Below, in pieces: positions 1 through 8,838 of a stretch of DNA of 64,000 bases (within the stretch, counting starts at the first letter, position 1; each line of letters opens with the position of its first letter). This DNA comes from CAZKCI01 sp964584165 (GTDB taxonomy: Bacteria > Auribacterota > Erginobacteria > Erginobacterales > CAZKCI01), in assembly GCA_964584165.1 (NCBI GenBank), contig CAZOYW010000010.1, positions 24,550 through 88,549 of the forward strand, given 5' to 3'. The translations under genes and the position numbers were made by a program. The notes below the pieces were generated by a model that saw only the letters and a list, made by a program, of their open reading frames with translations, searched no databases and was not told where the DNA came from.

Positions 1-618
1 CGCCCGGCGACGCCGGAGTATGCGCGCTTTGTCCGCGACCTCTGCGACCGGGAGAAGATCCTGATGATCGTGGACGAGGTTCAGACCGGGATGGGGCGGA
101 CCGGGGAGTATTTCGCCGTCCAGGCCTACGGCGTCGAGCCCGACGTGATGACCCTGGCCAAGTCGCTGGGCGGCGGCGTCCCGATCGGGGCGATGGTCGC
201 CCGCGCCGCCCTGGGGGGCCTTCTTCCCGCCGGCACGCACGCCTCGACCTTCGGAGGCAACCCCCTGGTCTGCCAGGCCGCCCTGGCCGCCTTCCGGGCG
301 ATGGAGGAGGAGGGCGTGCTCGAAAACGCGCGGAGGATGGGGGCGTATCTCATGGACCGCCTCCGCGGCTGGAAGGAGGAGATCCCCCTGATCGCCGAGG
401 TGCGGGGGATCGGGATGATGATCGGGATCGAGCTCCAACGGGAAGGGAAGCCGGTGGTCGAGGAGTGCCTCCGGCGGGGGATGATCGTCAACTGCACGGC
501 CGGCAACGTGTTGCGCCTGATGCCCGCCCTGACGATCGCGGAGAAGGAAGCGGCCCGCGGACTGAAGATACTGAAAGCCGCGCTGAAATCCGTGGCGAGG
601 AGCCAGAAGGCGGGTTGA
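1..618 (+). CDS. argD: Acetylornithine aminotransferase, C-terminal part (5' truncated by window edge)
   Basis: This PLP enzyme of arginine synthesis interconverts N-acetylglutamate semialdehyde and N-acetylornithine in the cytosol. The frame is open from base 1, so the start lies outside the window. Visible marks are IVDEVQTGMGRTG, which carries the cofactor-binding Asp and Gln, then LAKSLGGGVPIGA with the PLP lysine, then STFGGNPLVCQAAL. About 205 residues remain, roughly half of the usual 390-400. The next genes, argG and argH, continue the arginine pathway on the same strand, which favours ArgD over other class III aminotransferases. A succinyl-DAP role is possible but less needed because the window also has a DapL-type gene. 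Confidence 0.93.
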   Translation, partial: RPATPEYARFVRDLCDREKILMIVDEVQTGMGRTGEYFAVQAYGVEPDVMTLAKSLGGGVPIGAMVARAALGGLLPAGTHASTFGGNPLVCQAALAAFRAMEEEGVLENARRMGAYLMDRLRGWKEEIPLIAEVRGIGMMIGIELQREGKPVVEECLRRGMIVNCTAGNVLRLMPALTIAEKEAARGLKILKAALKSVARSQKAG

Positions 619-629
619 GGGGGACGGCT

Positions 630-753
630 GTCAGGCGTAAGGTGTAAGGTGTCAGGTGTCAGGTGTAAGGTGTAAGGCAAGCGCTCACAGGATGTAACCT
701 TACGTAACATTGCGTAACCTCACGTAACCTTACGTAACTTTCCGTAACCTCGA
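630..753. repeat. Two adjacent micro-repeat arrays: 7 x 7 nt and 6 x 10 nt
   Basis: The argD-argG spacer holds seven heptamers at 630-678 (forms of GTMAGGY) and then six decamers at 694-753 (forms of GTAACCTTAC). The second array contains the complement of the core of the first (GTAAGG against CCTTAC), so the two can pair as imperfect arms of a hairpin. The argG ribosome-binding site follows directly. No coding potential is seen here. Confidence 0.85.
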
Positions 754-765
754 AGGGGAGAGAGC

Positions 766-1983
766 ATGAGCAAAGTCGTTCTCGCGTACTCCGGCGGCCT
801 CGACACCTCGATCATCCTGACCTGGCTCAAGGAGGAGAAGAAGCTGGACGTGGTCGCCTTCATCGCCGACGTCGGCCAGGGCAAGGAGGTCTCGGAGGCC
901 GCGGCCAAGGCCAGGAAGACCGGAGCGGTCAAGGTCTATGTCGAGGATCTCCGGGAGGAGTTCGTCCGCGATTTCGTCTTCCCGGCCATCCAGGCCAACG
1001 CGATCTACGAGGGGACCTATCTTCTGGGGACCTCGCTGGCCCGCCCCCTGATCGCCCGGAAGCAGATCGAGATCGCCCGGAAGGAGAAGGCGGAGTACGT
1101 CTCCCACGGGGCGACGGGGAAGGGGAACGACCAGGTCCGCTTCGAGCTCAGCTACCTCGCCTTGGAGCCCGCGATCCGGATCATCGCCCCCTGGCGGGAG
1201 TGGGAGATGAAGTCTCGCAGCGACCTGATCGCCTACGCCCGCGCGCACGGGATCGAGGTTCCGGTGACCAAGGAGCGCCCCTACAGCTCCGACCGCAACC
1301 TTCTCCACATCTCTTTCGAGGGCGGGATCCTCGAGGACCCCTGGCGGGAGCCTCCGGAGGACATGTTCGTCCTCTCGGCCGCACCGGAGCGGGCGCCGAA
1401 CAAGCCGACCTACCTCGAGATCGCCTTCGCCCGGGGGGTCCCGGTGGCGGTGAACGACCAGAAGCTCTCGCCGGCCTCCCTGCTCGAGGCGCTCAACCGC
1501 CTGGGCGGGGAGAACGGGATCGGCCGGGTGGACATGGTGGAGAACCGCTTCGTGGGGATGAAGTGCCGGGGGGTCTACGAGACGCCGGGGGGGACGATCC
1601 TGCACATCGCCCACCGGGCGCTGGAGTCGATCACGCTTGACCGCGAGGTCATGCACTTCAAGGACTCCCTGGTCACGAAGATCTCCGAGCTCATCTATTA
1701 CGGATTCTGGTTCTCCCCGGAGATGGATCTCCTTCGCGGGGCGGTCTCCCGCACCCAGGAGGACGTGAACGGAGTCGTGCGGGTGAAGCTGTACAAGGGG
1801 AACTGCTCCGTGGTGGGGCGAAAGTCCCCGACCTCCCTCTACGCCCCCTCCTACGCCACCTTCGAGCAGGAGGAGGTCTACCGGCAGAGCGACGCCACCG
1901 GCTTCATTCGCTTGAACGCCCTGCGGCTGAAGATCCGCGAGTCCCTGCGCCGGGAGCGGAGTCGGAAGAAAGCGCGTTCCTAA
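766..1983 (+). CDS. argG: Argininosuccinate synthase
   Basis: The enzyme joins citrulline and aspartate with ATP to give argininosuccinate. The N-terminus VVLAYSGGLDTSI is the PP-loop ATP pyrophosphatase motif of the family, and YVSHGATGKGNDQVRFE and YSSDRNLLHIS are typical substrate-binding stretches. At 405 residues it has the normal length. The ATG at 766 follows a GGGGAGAG ribosome-binding site. The gene sits between argD and argH, completing citrulline-to-arginine steps. The spacer before it is filled by tandem micro-repeats. Confidence 0.97.
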   Translation: MSKVVLAYSGGLDTSIILTWLKEEKKLDVVAFIADVGQGKEVSEAAAKARKTGAVKVYVEDLREEFVRDFVFPAIQANAIYEGTYLLGTSLARPLIARKQIEIARKEKAEYVSHGATGKGNDQVRFELSYLALEPAIRIIAPWREWEMKSRSDLIAYARAHGIEVPVTKERPYSSDRNLLHISFEGGILEDPWREPPEDMFVLSAAPERAPNKPTYLEIAFARGVPVAVNDQKLSPASLLEALNRLGGENGIGRVDMVENRFVGMKCRGVYETPGGTILHIAHRALESITLDREVMHFKDSLVTKISELIYYGFWFSPEMDLLRGAVSRTQEDVNGVVRVKLYKGNCSVVGRKSPTSLYAPSYATFEQEEVYRQSDATGFIRLNALRLKIRESLRRERSRKKARS

Positions 1984-1988
1984 TGTGC

Positions 1989-2037
1989 TGTCCCAGATTC
2001 TTGTCGGCGTATAAATGGTCAAGGTATTTCTGAGACA
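1989..2037. other. 49-bp inverted-repeat element (MITE-like)
   Basis: The argG-argH gap contains TGTCCCAGA at 1989-1997 and TCTGAGACA at 2029-2037. These are 9-bp terminal inverted repeats with one mismatch around an AT-richer core. It could be a tiny non-autonomous transposon remnant or a transcription-factor site. No second copy was noticed in the window. Confidence 0.35.
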
Positions 2038-2084
2038 CTACACTAGCCGCGGGCCTTGGGGGTCCGCGAAAGGCGAGATCCGTG

Positions 2085-3518
2085 ATGAAAAAGAAACTCT
2101 GGGGAGGAAGGTTCCGCAAGCCGACCGACCCCCGCATCGAGGCCTTCAGTTCCTCGCTCGCCTTCGACCGCCGGCTTTTCCCCCAGGACATCCGGGTCGG
2201 GATCGCCCAGGCCGAGGCCCTGGGGCGGGCCGGCTATCTCACCCGGGGCGAGAAGTCCGCCCTGGTCCGCGCCCTCAAGGCGATCGGAAGGGAGCTGGCC
2301 CAGGGCCGGGTCTCCTTCTCCGGCCACGAGGACGTCCACAGCCTGGTCATCGACCGCCTGATCCGCAAGGTCGGTCCCCTGGGGAGGAAGCTCCACGCCG
2401 GCCGCTCCCGCAACGACCTCGTTCTGACCGATCTCCGCCTCTATCTCAAGGAGCGGGTCGCCGAGGTCGCCGCCGCCGCCCGCTCCCTCCAGGCGGCCCT
2501 CCTCGCCCGGGCCGAGGCGGAGAAGGACGCGGTCATGCCCGGCTACACCCATCTCCAGCACGCCCAGCCGGTCCTCTTCGCCCACCACCTCCTTGCCTAC
2601 GTCGAGATGATCGAGCGCGACCGCTCCCGCCTTTTCGACGCGCTCCGCCGGCTCGACCTCCTTCCCCTCGGCTCGGCCGCCCTGGCCGGCAGCGGGCTGG
2701 GCCTCGACCAGGGGTACCTCGCGCGGCGGCTGGGCTTCGCGGGCGTCGCCGCGAACTCCCTCGACGCCGTCTCCGACCGGGATTTCGCCGTCGAGATCCT
2801 CGCCGCCCTGGCCGTCCTGGGGATGCACCTCTCCCGCCTCTGCGAGGAGATCGTCCTCTGGTCCACCTCGGAGTTCGGCTTCATCCGCCTCGACGAGTCC
2901 TTCTCCACGGGCTCCTCCTTCCTTCCCCAGAAGATGAACCCCGACCCGGCCGAGCTGGTCCGCGGGAAGACCGGCCGCCTCTATGGGAACCTGGTCGCCC
3001 TCCTCACCGTCCTCAAGGGTCTCCCCCTCTCCTACAATCGCGACCTGCAGGAGGACAAGGAGCCGCTCTTCGACTCGCTCGACACGGCGCTCGGGGCGCT
3101 CCAAGTGATGGCGCCGCTCGTCTCCTCGCTCTCCCTCGACCGGGAGCGGATCGCCGGCGCGCTCCGGGGGGATTTCTCCTCCGCCGCCGACCTGGCGGAG
3201 TATCTGGTCCGGAAGGGGGTCCCCTTCGGCGAGGCCCACCGCCTGGTCGGCGCGCTGGTCGCTCGCTGCCTCCGGCGCGGCCGGGACTGGGCGAAGCTGA
3301 CCCTCGCCGAGCTTAGAGAGTGCTCCCCGGCCTTCGACGCGCGGGCGCTCAAGTTGCTCTCCCCGTCCGCCTCGGTCCGGGCCAAGCTCAGCCGGGGGTC
3401 GACCGCGCCCCGGCTGGTGGCGGGGGAGATCCGGCGGTGGAAAAAGATAATCGGGCCGGCATGGATCGGGGCGAGACGCCCCTCCCACAGAATCGCAGAG
3501 AAAGCGTCGGGTGTTTAA
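2085..3518 (+). CDS. argH: Argininosuccinate lyase
   Basis: The enzyme splits argininosuccinate to arginine and fumarate, the last step of arginine synthesis. It opens with KKLWGGRF and carries HAGRSRNDLV, GYTHLQHAQPV and the fumarase/lyase signature GSSFLPQKMNPDP. About 477 residues, slightly longer than usual because of a C-terminal tail rich in basic residues. The ATG at 2085 is preferred; a GTG directly before it at 2082 is also in frame. No strong ribosome-binding site is seen. It lies 3' of argG on the same strand. Confidence 0.96.
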   Translation: MKKKLWGGRFRKPTDPRIEAFSSSLAFDRRLFPQDIRVGIAQAEALGRAGYLTRGEKSALVRALKAIGRELAQGRVSFSGHEDVHSLVIDRLIRKVGPLGRKLHAGRSRNDLVLTDLRLYLKERVAEVAAAARSLQAALLARAEAEKDAVMPGYTHLQHAQPVLFAHHLLAYVEMIERDRSRLFDALRRLDLLPLGSAALAGSGLGLDQGYLARRLGFAGVAANSLDAVSDRDFAVEILAALAVLGMHLSRLCEEIVLWSTSEFGFIRLDESFSTGSSFLPQKMNPDPAELVRGKTGRLYGNLVALLTVLKGLPLSYNRDLQEDKEPLFDSLDTALGALQVMAPLVSSLSLDRERIAGALRGDFSSAADLAEYLVRKGVPFGEAHRLVGALVARCLRRGRDWAKLTLAELRECSPAFDARALKLLSPSASVRAKLSRGSTAPRLVAGEIRRWKKIIGPAWIGARRPSHRIAEKASGV

Positions 3519-3525
3519 AGGACTT

Positions 3526-3553
3526 ATTCGTGAAAATTCGTGGAATCAATTCC
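3526..3553. repeat. ATTCGTG-type micro-repeat at the lysA start
   Basis: Imperfect units of ATTCGTGAAA lie between argH and lysA. The same kind of array precedes folK at 8887-8914. The likely GTG start of lysA lies inside the first unit, in the same register as in folK. Confidence 0.7.
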
Positions 3554-4849
3554 CCATCCGGCGTGCCGCTCTTCCCCGACAGCCTCTCCTGGTCCTACCG
3601 CTCCGGCCGCCTCTTCTGCGAGGAGGTGGAGGTCAAGGCCATCGCCCAGGAGTTGGGGACGCCGCTCTACGTCTACAGCCACTCCCATCTCGTCGCCCGC
3701 TTCCGGGAGCTCGACGCGGCCTTCTCCGGTCGCCGGCGCCTGATCTGCTACTCCATCAAGTCCAATCCCAGCCTGGCGGTCATCCGGGCGCTCGCCTCCC
3801 GGGGGGCCGGGGTGGACGTGGTCTCCGGGGGCGAGCTCGCCCTCGCCCGGGCGGCCGCCGTCCCCCCGGAGCGGATCGTCTTCGCCGGCGTGGGCAAGAC
3901 CCGCCCCGAGATCCGCGCCGCCCTCGAGGCCGGCATCCTTTTCTTCACGGTCGAGTCCTTCCCTGAGCTCCACCTGATCAACGACGTCGCCCGAGAGCTG
4001 GACCGGATCGCCCCCATCGCCCTTCGGATCACGCCCGGGGTCGACGCCCACACCCACCGCTACGTCACCACCGGGAAGGACGAGAACAAGTTCGGGATCG
4101 AACTGACGGCCGCCGTCGAGTTTTACCGCCAGTGCGAGAACCTCCCCCACGTCCGGGCGGCGGGGATCCAGATGCACCTGGGCTCGCAGATCCTCTCCGT
4201 CCGCCCCTACGCGGAGGGGCTCCGGAAGCTTCTCGCCGTCCTCTCCGAGCTGGAGGGAATGGGGATCCGCCTCGGCTGCCTCGACCTGGGGGGCGGGATG
4301 GGGATCTCCTACCGGGGAGAGGCGCCGCCGGCGCCCGCCGACTACGCCGCCGCGCTCGCCCCCCTGCTCAAGGATTTCCGGGGGACCCTGATCATGGAGC
4401 CGGGGCGCTACTTCTCCGGGAACATGGGCTGCCTGGTCTCCCGGGTGGTCTATCTTAAGCGGAAGGCGCGCAAGTGCTTCGTCATCCTGGACGCGGGGAT
4501 GAACGACCTGATCCGCCCCGCCCTCTACGGGGCCTACCACCGGATCCTCCCCCTGGACGAGGAGGGGAGGCGGGCGATCACGGCCGACGTGGTCGGACCG
4601 GTCTGCGAATCAGGCGACTTCTTCGCCCAGCGGCGCCGGATCGGCGAGCCCCGCCCCGGGGACTTCCTGGCGGTGATGAGCGCGGGGGCCTACGGCTACG
4701 CGATGAGCTCGAACTACAACGCCCGTCCCCGCCCGGCCGAGGCGCTGGTCAAGGGCGGCCGCTGGTGGGTGATCCGGGAGCGGGAAACGCCGGCCGATCT
4801 TCTCCGGGGTCAGTCCGTCCCCGATTTCCTGCGCGCGGACAAACGATGA
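3530..4849 (+). CDS. lysA: Diaminopimelate decarboxylase
   Basis: This PLP fold-type III enzyme decarboxylates meso-diaminopimelate to lysine. The barrel begins with TPLYVYS and CYSIKSNPSLAVI (PLP lysine), followed by GVDVVSGGELALA, the HLGSQI strand and GPVCESGDFFA, which brings the active-site cysteine from the second domain. The start is uncertain. GTG at 3530 lies inside a micro-repeat; GTG at 3563 would leave a more usual N-terminus. The stop overlaps the dapF start by 4 nt (ATGA), so the two genes are probably translationally coupled. It begins the lysine/DAP block. Confidence 0.94.
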   Translation: MKIRGINSPSGVPLFPDSLSWSYRSGRLFCEEVEVKAIAQELGTPLYVYSHSHLVARFRELDAAFSGRRRLICYSIKSNPSLAVIRALASRGAGVDVVSGGELALARAAAVPPERIVFAGVGKTRPEIRAALEAGILFFTVESFPELHLINDVARELDRIAPIALRITPGVDAHTHRYVTTGKDENKFGIELTAAVEFYRQCENLPHVRAAGIQMHLGSQILSVRPYAEGLRKLLAVLSELEGMGIRLGCLDLGGGMGISYRGEAPPAPADYAAALAPLLKDFRGTLIMEPGRYFSGNMGCLVSRVVYLKRKARKCFVILDAGMNDLIRPALYGAYHRILPLDEEGRRAITADVVGPVCESGDFFAQRRRIGEPRPGDFLAVMSAGAYGYAMSSNYNARPRPAEALVKGGRWWVIRERETPADLLRGQSVPDFLRADKR

Positions 4850-5667
4850 AGACGATCCCCTTCGTCAAGATGCACGGCCTCGGGAACGACTTCATCCTGA
4901 TCGACAATCGCTCCGGCCGCCTCCGCCTCCCGCCTGCCGCCGCCCGCTTCCTCTGCCGCCGCTCGTTCGGCGTCGGGGCCGACGGCGTGATCCTGGCCGG
5001 CCGCTCCCGCCGGGCGGACGTCCGGATGACGATCCTCAACGCCGACGGCTCCCGAGCCGAGATGTGCGGCAACGGGATCCGCTGCCTCGCCCTCTGGGCG
5101 CGCGGGGAGAAGATCGGCCGCCCGGGCCACCTTCTCGTGGAGACGGACGCCGGGGTCAAGACGATCCGGATCGCTTCGAGGGCGGCGACCGTGGACATGG
5201 GCGAGCCTTCCTGGGAGGGGAGGGAGATTCCGGTCCGCCGGTCCGGCGAGATCGTCGACCTTCCCCGCCGCTTCGGGGCGAACCGCTACCGGATCACCTG
5301 CGTTTCGATGGGGAACCCCCACTGCGTCATCTTCGGCGACCCCGCCGCCGCCCGCCTCGGCGCGGCGATCGAGAACGATCCCTTCTTCCCGAAGCGCACC
5401 AACGTCGAGTTCGTTCGGGTGGAGTCCCCCTCCGAGATCGAGGTCGGCGTCTGGGAGCGGGGGGCGGGGATCACTTACGCCTGCGGGACGGGGGCCTGCG
5501 CCGCGGCCGTGGCGGCGGCCCGCCTGGGGAAGACCGGCCGGCGGGTGACCGTCCGCCTGCCCGGGGGGGCGCTCGGCGTGGCATGGGCAGCCGACAACCG
5601 CGTCTACCTGACCGGCCCGGCCGAGTTCGTCTTCTCCGGCGAGGTCGCTCTCCCCCTCCGCTATTGA
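4846..5667 (+). CDS. dapF: Diaminopimelate epimerase
   Basis: This cofactor-independent epimerase converts LL- to meso-diaminopimelate, used for lysine and peptidoglycan. The N-terminus FVKMHGLGNDFILID is diagnostic. The two catalytic cysteines sit in EMCGNGIRC and in YACGTGACAAA. At 273 residues it has the usual length. The ATG overlaps the lysA stop. It pairs functionally with the DapL-type aminotransferase downstream, whose product is the LL isomer. Confidence 0.97.
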   Translation: MKTIPFVKMHGLGNDFILIDNRSGRLRLPPAAARFLCRRSFGVGADGVILAGRSRRADVRMTILNADGSRAEMCGNGIRCLALWARGEKIGRPGHLLVETDAGVKTIRIASRAATVDMGEPSWEGREIPVRRSGEIVDLPRRFGANRYRITCVSMGNPHCVIFGDPAAARLGAAIENDPFFPKRTNVEFVRVESPSEIEVGVWERGAGITYACGTGACAAAVAAARLGKTGRRVTVRLPGGALGVAWAADNRVYLTGPAEFVFSGEVALPLRY

Positions 5668-5712
5668 ATAGGAGGGCGGGGGGAGGGGCCACCGTTATCC
5701 GATTCGATCCTA

Positions 5713-5768
5713 TTCAATCCTCTGTCGATATTGGTACACTTTCCCCGCCGGGGAAAGCGTAAAGGAGG
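5713..5768 (+). promoter_or_regulatory. Candidate sigma70 promoter, small hairpin and RBS before dapA
   Basis: TTCAAT (5713-5718) and TACACT (5735-5740) are 16 bp apart, with a TG one base before the -10. A perfect 8-bp stem with a 3-nt loop (5739-5757) follows, then AAAGGAGG (5761-5768). The 106-nt gap after dapF makes an internal promoter plausible. Confidence 0.45.
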
Positions 5769-5773
5769 CCGCC

Positions 5774-6640
5774 ATGTTTCAGGGATCGTTCACCGCCATC
5801 GTCACCCCCTTCCGGGGCGAGGCCGTCGACTACGACGCGCTCGCGGAGCTCGTCGAATTCCAGATCGCGAACGGGACCGACGGGATCGTCCCCTGCGGCA
5901 CGACCGGAGAGTCGGCCACCCTCTCCCACGAGGAACACGACCAGGTGGTGGAGTTCGTCGTCCGCCAGGTCAAGGGCAGGATCAAGGTGATCGCCGGCGC
6001 CGGCTCCAATTCCTACCGCGAGGCGCTGCGCCTCACGCGCCACGCCCAGGAGGTGGGGGCGGACGGGGCCCTGGTCATCACCCCCTACTACACCAAGCCG
6101 ACCCAGCGGGGGATGATCGAGCACTTCACGAAACTCGCCCGGGAAACTGCGGTCCCCCTCGTCCTCTACAACGTCCCCGGCCGGACCGGGGTCAACCTCG
6201 AACCCGCCACCGTCGCCCGCCTCTCCGAGGTCCCCCGGATCGTCGCGATCAAGGAGGCGAGCGGCTCGGTCGACCAGACGAACATGATCCTCTCCCTCTG
6301 CTCGATCGCCGTTCTCTCCGGCGACGACATGCTCACCCTTCCGATCATGTCCGTGGGAGGGAAGGGGGTCATCTCGGTCATCGCCAACGTCGCCCCCCGG
6401 GAGGTCTCGCAGATGGTTCGCGCGGGGCTGGAGGGGCGCTGGGAGGAGGCGCGGGAGCTCCACTTCCGGCTTTACCAGCTCTTCAAGGCCCTCTTCATCG
6501 AGACCAACCCAATCCCGGTCAAGACGGCGCTCTCCCTGATGGGGAAGGTCCGGGAGGAGTTCCGCCTCCCCCTCTGCCCGCTCGCCCCCGAGAACCGGGA
6601 GAAGCTGGTCAAGGTGCTGACAAATTACAAGCTTGTTTAG
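5774..6640 (+). CDS. dapA: 4-hydroxy-tetrahydrodipicolinate synthase
   Basis: DapA condenses pyruvate with aspartate semialdehyde, the committed step to DAP and lysine. It is a TIM barrel with FTAIVTPF at the start, the pyruvate-binding GTTGES, the catalytic tyrosine in ITPYYTKP and the Schiff-base lysine in IVAIKEASG. At 288 residues the length is normal. An excellent ribosome-binding site AAAGGAGG precedes the ATG. dapB follows after a micro-repeat spacer. Confidence 0.97.
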   Translation: MFQGSFTAIVTPFRGEAVDYDALAELVEFQIANGTDGIVPCGTTGESATLSHEEHDQVVEFVVRQVKGRIKVIAGAGSNSYREALRLTRHAQEVGADGALVITPYYTKPTQRGMIEHFTKLARETAVPLVLYNVPGRTGVNLEPATVARLSEVPRIVAIKEASGSVDQTNMILSLCSIAVLSGDDMLTLPIMSVGGKGVISVIANVAPREVSQMVRAGLEGRWEEARELHFRLYQLFKALFIETNPIPVKTALSLMGKVREEFRLPLCPLAPENREKLVKVLTNYKLV

Positions 6641-6649
6641 CGGATCGTG

Positions 6650-6724
6650 ATGGACGATATGGACGGGATGGACAGCGGCGCCCGGTTGGTCCATATCGTC
6701 CATTGAGTCCATTTCGTCCAGAGC
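6650..6724. repeat. Inverted 9-nt micro-repeat arrays (ATGGACNNN / GTCCATNNN)
   Basis: Three 9-mers of ATGGACNNN (6650-6676), a 12-nt core and four 9-mers of GTCCATNNN (6689-6724) fill the dapA-dapB gap. The arms are complementary, so the RNA can form a long hairpin. The same unit occurs at 16774-17042 and inside a gene at 35097-35132. Confidence 0.88.
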
Positions 6725-6740
6725 CGGAGGGGAGAATCCC

Positions 6741-7550
6741 ATGATCAATCTGATCGTCTTCGGGGCGGCGGGCCGGATGGGGAAGCGGATCGTCGCCTGC
6801 GCCATTTCGGAGAAGGATTTCCGGATCGCGGGAGCGGTGGAGAAGGCGGGCCACCCCGACCTGGGGCGGGACGCCATGGAGGCGGCGGGCGAGAAGCCCG
6901 GCGGCGTCCCGATCACCGCCGACCCGGCCCGAGCGCTTCCGGCCGGCGACGTGGTCATCGACTTCTCCGCCGGAGACGCCGTCGCCGCCCACGCCGCCCT
7001 CTGCGCTCGGGAGAAGAAACCGCTGGTCGTGGGGACGACCGGCCTTACCCCGGAGGAGACGGGGGCTCTCCGGCGGGCGGCCCAGTCGGTCCCGGTCGTC
7101 TTCTCCCCCAATATGTCCGTGGGGGTGAATCTCCTCTTCGACCTCGCCGGGCGGGTGGCCGCCGCCCTGGGCGAGGAATACGACGTCGAGATCGTCGAGG
7201 CCCACCACCGCTTCAAGGCCGACGCGCCGAGCGGAACGGCCAAGAAGCTGGCCGAAACCGTGGCCGCCGCGCGCGGGGTCGACCTGGCGAAGGCCGGCGT
7301 CTACGGGAGGAGCGGCCGGGAAGGCGCCCGGAAGCGGGGGGAGATCGGGGTCCACGCCGTCCGGGCCGGAGACATCGTGGGCGAGCACACCGTGATCTTC
7401 TCCACCCTCGGCGAGCGGGTGGAGCTCTCCCACCGCGCCCACTCCCGCGACACCTTCGCCCGGGGGGCGCTGCGCGCCGCGAGGTTCGTCCTTAAAGCCC
7501 GGCCGGGGCTCTACACGATGCGGGATGTCCTCGGCCAGAAAAAACAATAG
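6741..7550 (+). CDS. dapB: 4-hydroxy-tetrahydrodipicolinate reductase
   Basis: DapB reduces the DapA product with NAD(P)H. The Rossmann motif VFGAAGRMGKRI is at the N-terminus. GTTGLTPEE and the catalytic block VEAHHRFKADAPSGTAKK are present. At 269 residues the length is normal. The ATG follows GGAGGGGAG after the micro-repeat array. The gene sits between dapA and the dapL-type aminotransferase. Confidence 0.97.
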   Translation: MINLIVFGAAGRMGKRIVACAISEKDFRIAGAVEKAGHPDLGRDAMEAAGEKPGGVPITADPARALPAGDVVIDFSAGDAVAAHAALCAREKKPLVVGTTGLTPEETGALRRAAQSVPVVFSPNMSVGVNLLFDLAGRVAAALGEEYDVEIVEAHHRFKADAPSGTAKKLAETVAAARGVDLAKAGVYGRSGREGARKRGEIGVHAVRAGDIVGEHTVIFSTLGERVELSHRAHSRDTFARGALRAARFVLKARPGLYTMRDVLGQKKQ

Positions 7551-7620
7551 CCGCGGATTGCGCGGATTACGCGGATTAGGATTCGGCTTGCTCGGTTTTA
7601 TAATCCGCGAAATCCGCGGC
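7550..7620. repeat. Inverted GCGGATT / AATCCGC micro-repeat
   Basis: Three units of GCGCGGATTA on the left (7550-7578) and the complementary AATCCGCGAAATCCGCGGC on the right (7602-7620) surround a 20-odd-nt core between dapB and dapL. The array begins at the dapB stop codon. Confidence 0.85.
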
Positions 7621-7646
7621 TTCAGTTTGCTCAGCCAGAGGAGACC

Positions 7647-8828
7647 ATGAAGATCGAATACTCCGAACGCTTGCGCCAGCTCCCTCCCTATCTTTTCGCC
7701 GAGATCGACCGGGCGAAGCGGGAGCTGATCGCAAAGGGGAAGAAGCTGATCGACCTCGGCGTGGGCGATCCGGACACTCCGACCCCGCCCCACATCATCC
7801 AGGCCAACTACCGGGGGGCCAAGGACCCGGCGAGCCACCGCTACGCCCTCGATTTCGGGATGAAGGAGCTCCGGACGGCGATCGCCGCCTGGTATGAGCG
7901 CCGCTTCTCGGTCCGCCTCGACCCCGAGACCGAGATCCTCCCCCTCCTCGGATCGAAGGAGGGGATCGCCCACGTCCCCCTCGCCTTCGTCAACCCCGGC
8001 GACCGGGTCCTCGTCCCCAACCCCGGCTACCCCGTCTACCAGTCGGGGACGATCTTCTGCGGCGGGGAGCCGGTCCCTCTCCCGCTTCTCGAGGAGAACG
8101 GGTTCCTCCCCGACCTGTCCCGCGTCCCGAAAGCGAAGCTGAAAAAGGCGCGTCTGATGTGGCTGAACTATCCGAACAACCCGACCGCGGCCGTCTGCTC
8201 GCTCGACTTTTTCAAGCGGGCGGGCGCTTTCGCCCGCAAGCACGGGATCATCGTCTGCCACGACGCCGCCTACACCGAGCTCGCCTACGACGGACTGCGC
8301 CCCCCGTCCTTTCTCGAGCTCCCCGGGGCCCGGGAGTACGCGATCGAGTTCCATTCCCTCTCCAAGACCTACAACATGACGGGCTGGCGGGTCGGCTTCG
8401 CGGTGGGGAACCGGACCCTGATCGCGGGGCTGGCGAAGGTGAAGTCGAACGTCGACTCCGGCATCTTCCGGGCGGTCCAGATCGCGGGGATCGCGGCCCT
8501 AAGCGGCCCCCAGGGCTTCCGGGAGGGGCTCCTTGTGACCTACCGCCGCCGCCGCGACCTCCTGGTGGACGGGCTGAACGCGCTCGGCTGGAAGGTCTCG
8601 AAGCCTTCTGCCACCTTCTACGTCTGGGCCGGAGTCCCCCGCGGCTTCGATTCGCGTTCGTTCGCCTCCTGCCTCCTCGATCGGGCGGGGATCGTCGCCA
8701 CCCCCGGCGTCGGGCTTGGCGTCTACGGCGAGGGCTACGTCCGCATGGCGCTCACCCGCCCGGAGGGGGAGATCGCCCAGGCGCTGGAGAGGCTGCGGTC
8801 GCTCAAGATCGACTGGTCCCGGGACTGA
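7647..8828 (+). CDS. dapL: LL-diaminopimelate aminotransferase (class I/II PLP)
   Basis: The predicted role is direct transamination of tetrahydrodipicolinate to LL-diaminopimelate, bypassing the acylated DapD/C/E intermediates. The fold-type I signs are LIDLGVGDPDTPTPP near the N-terminus, WLNYPNNPTA, and the PLP lysine in SLSKTYNMTGWRVGF. It has 393 residues. Assignment to DapL rather than another class I aminotransferase rests on the N-terminal sequence style and its place directly after dapF, dapA and dapB. No dapD, dapC or dapE is in the window. RBS AGAGGAG precedes the ATG. Confidence 0.88.
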   Translation: MKIEYSERLRQLPPYLFAEIDRAKRELIAKGKKLIDLGVGDPDTPTPPHIIQANYRGAKDPASHRYALDFGMKELRTAIAAWYERRFSVRLDPETEILPLLGSKEGIAHVPLAFVNPGDRVLVPNPGYPVYQSGTIFCGGEPVPLPLLEENGFLPDLSRVPKAKLKKARLMWLNYPNNPTAAVCSLDFFKRAGAFARKHGIIVCHDAAYTELAYDGLRPPSFLELPGAREYAIEFHSLSKTYNMTGWRVGFAVGNRTLIAGLAKVKSNVDSGIFRAVQIAGIAALSGPQGFREGLLVTYRRRRDLLVDGLNALGWKVSKPSATFYVWAGVPRGFDSRSFASCLLDRAGIVATPGVGLGVYGEGYVRMALTRPEGEIAQALERLRSLKIDWSRD

Positions 8829-8838
8829 CCCGGACTTT

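Noticed and set aside
730..2022. Long minus-strand open frame opposite argG, and similar ones opposite argH, lysA, infB, pnp and ftsK
   Set aside because: They are Gly/Asp/Arg/Leu-rich shadow frames of high-GC genes with no domain signatures or RBS, while the plus-strand products are clear enzymes.
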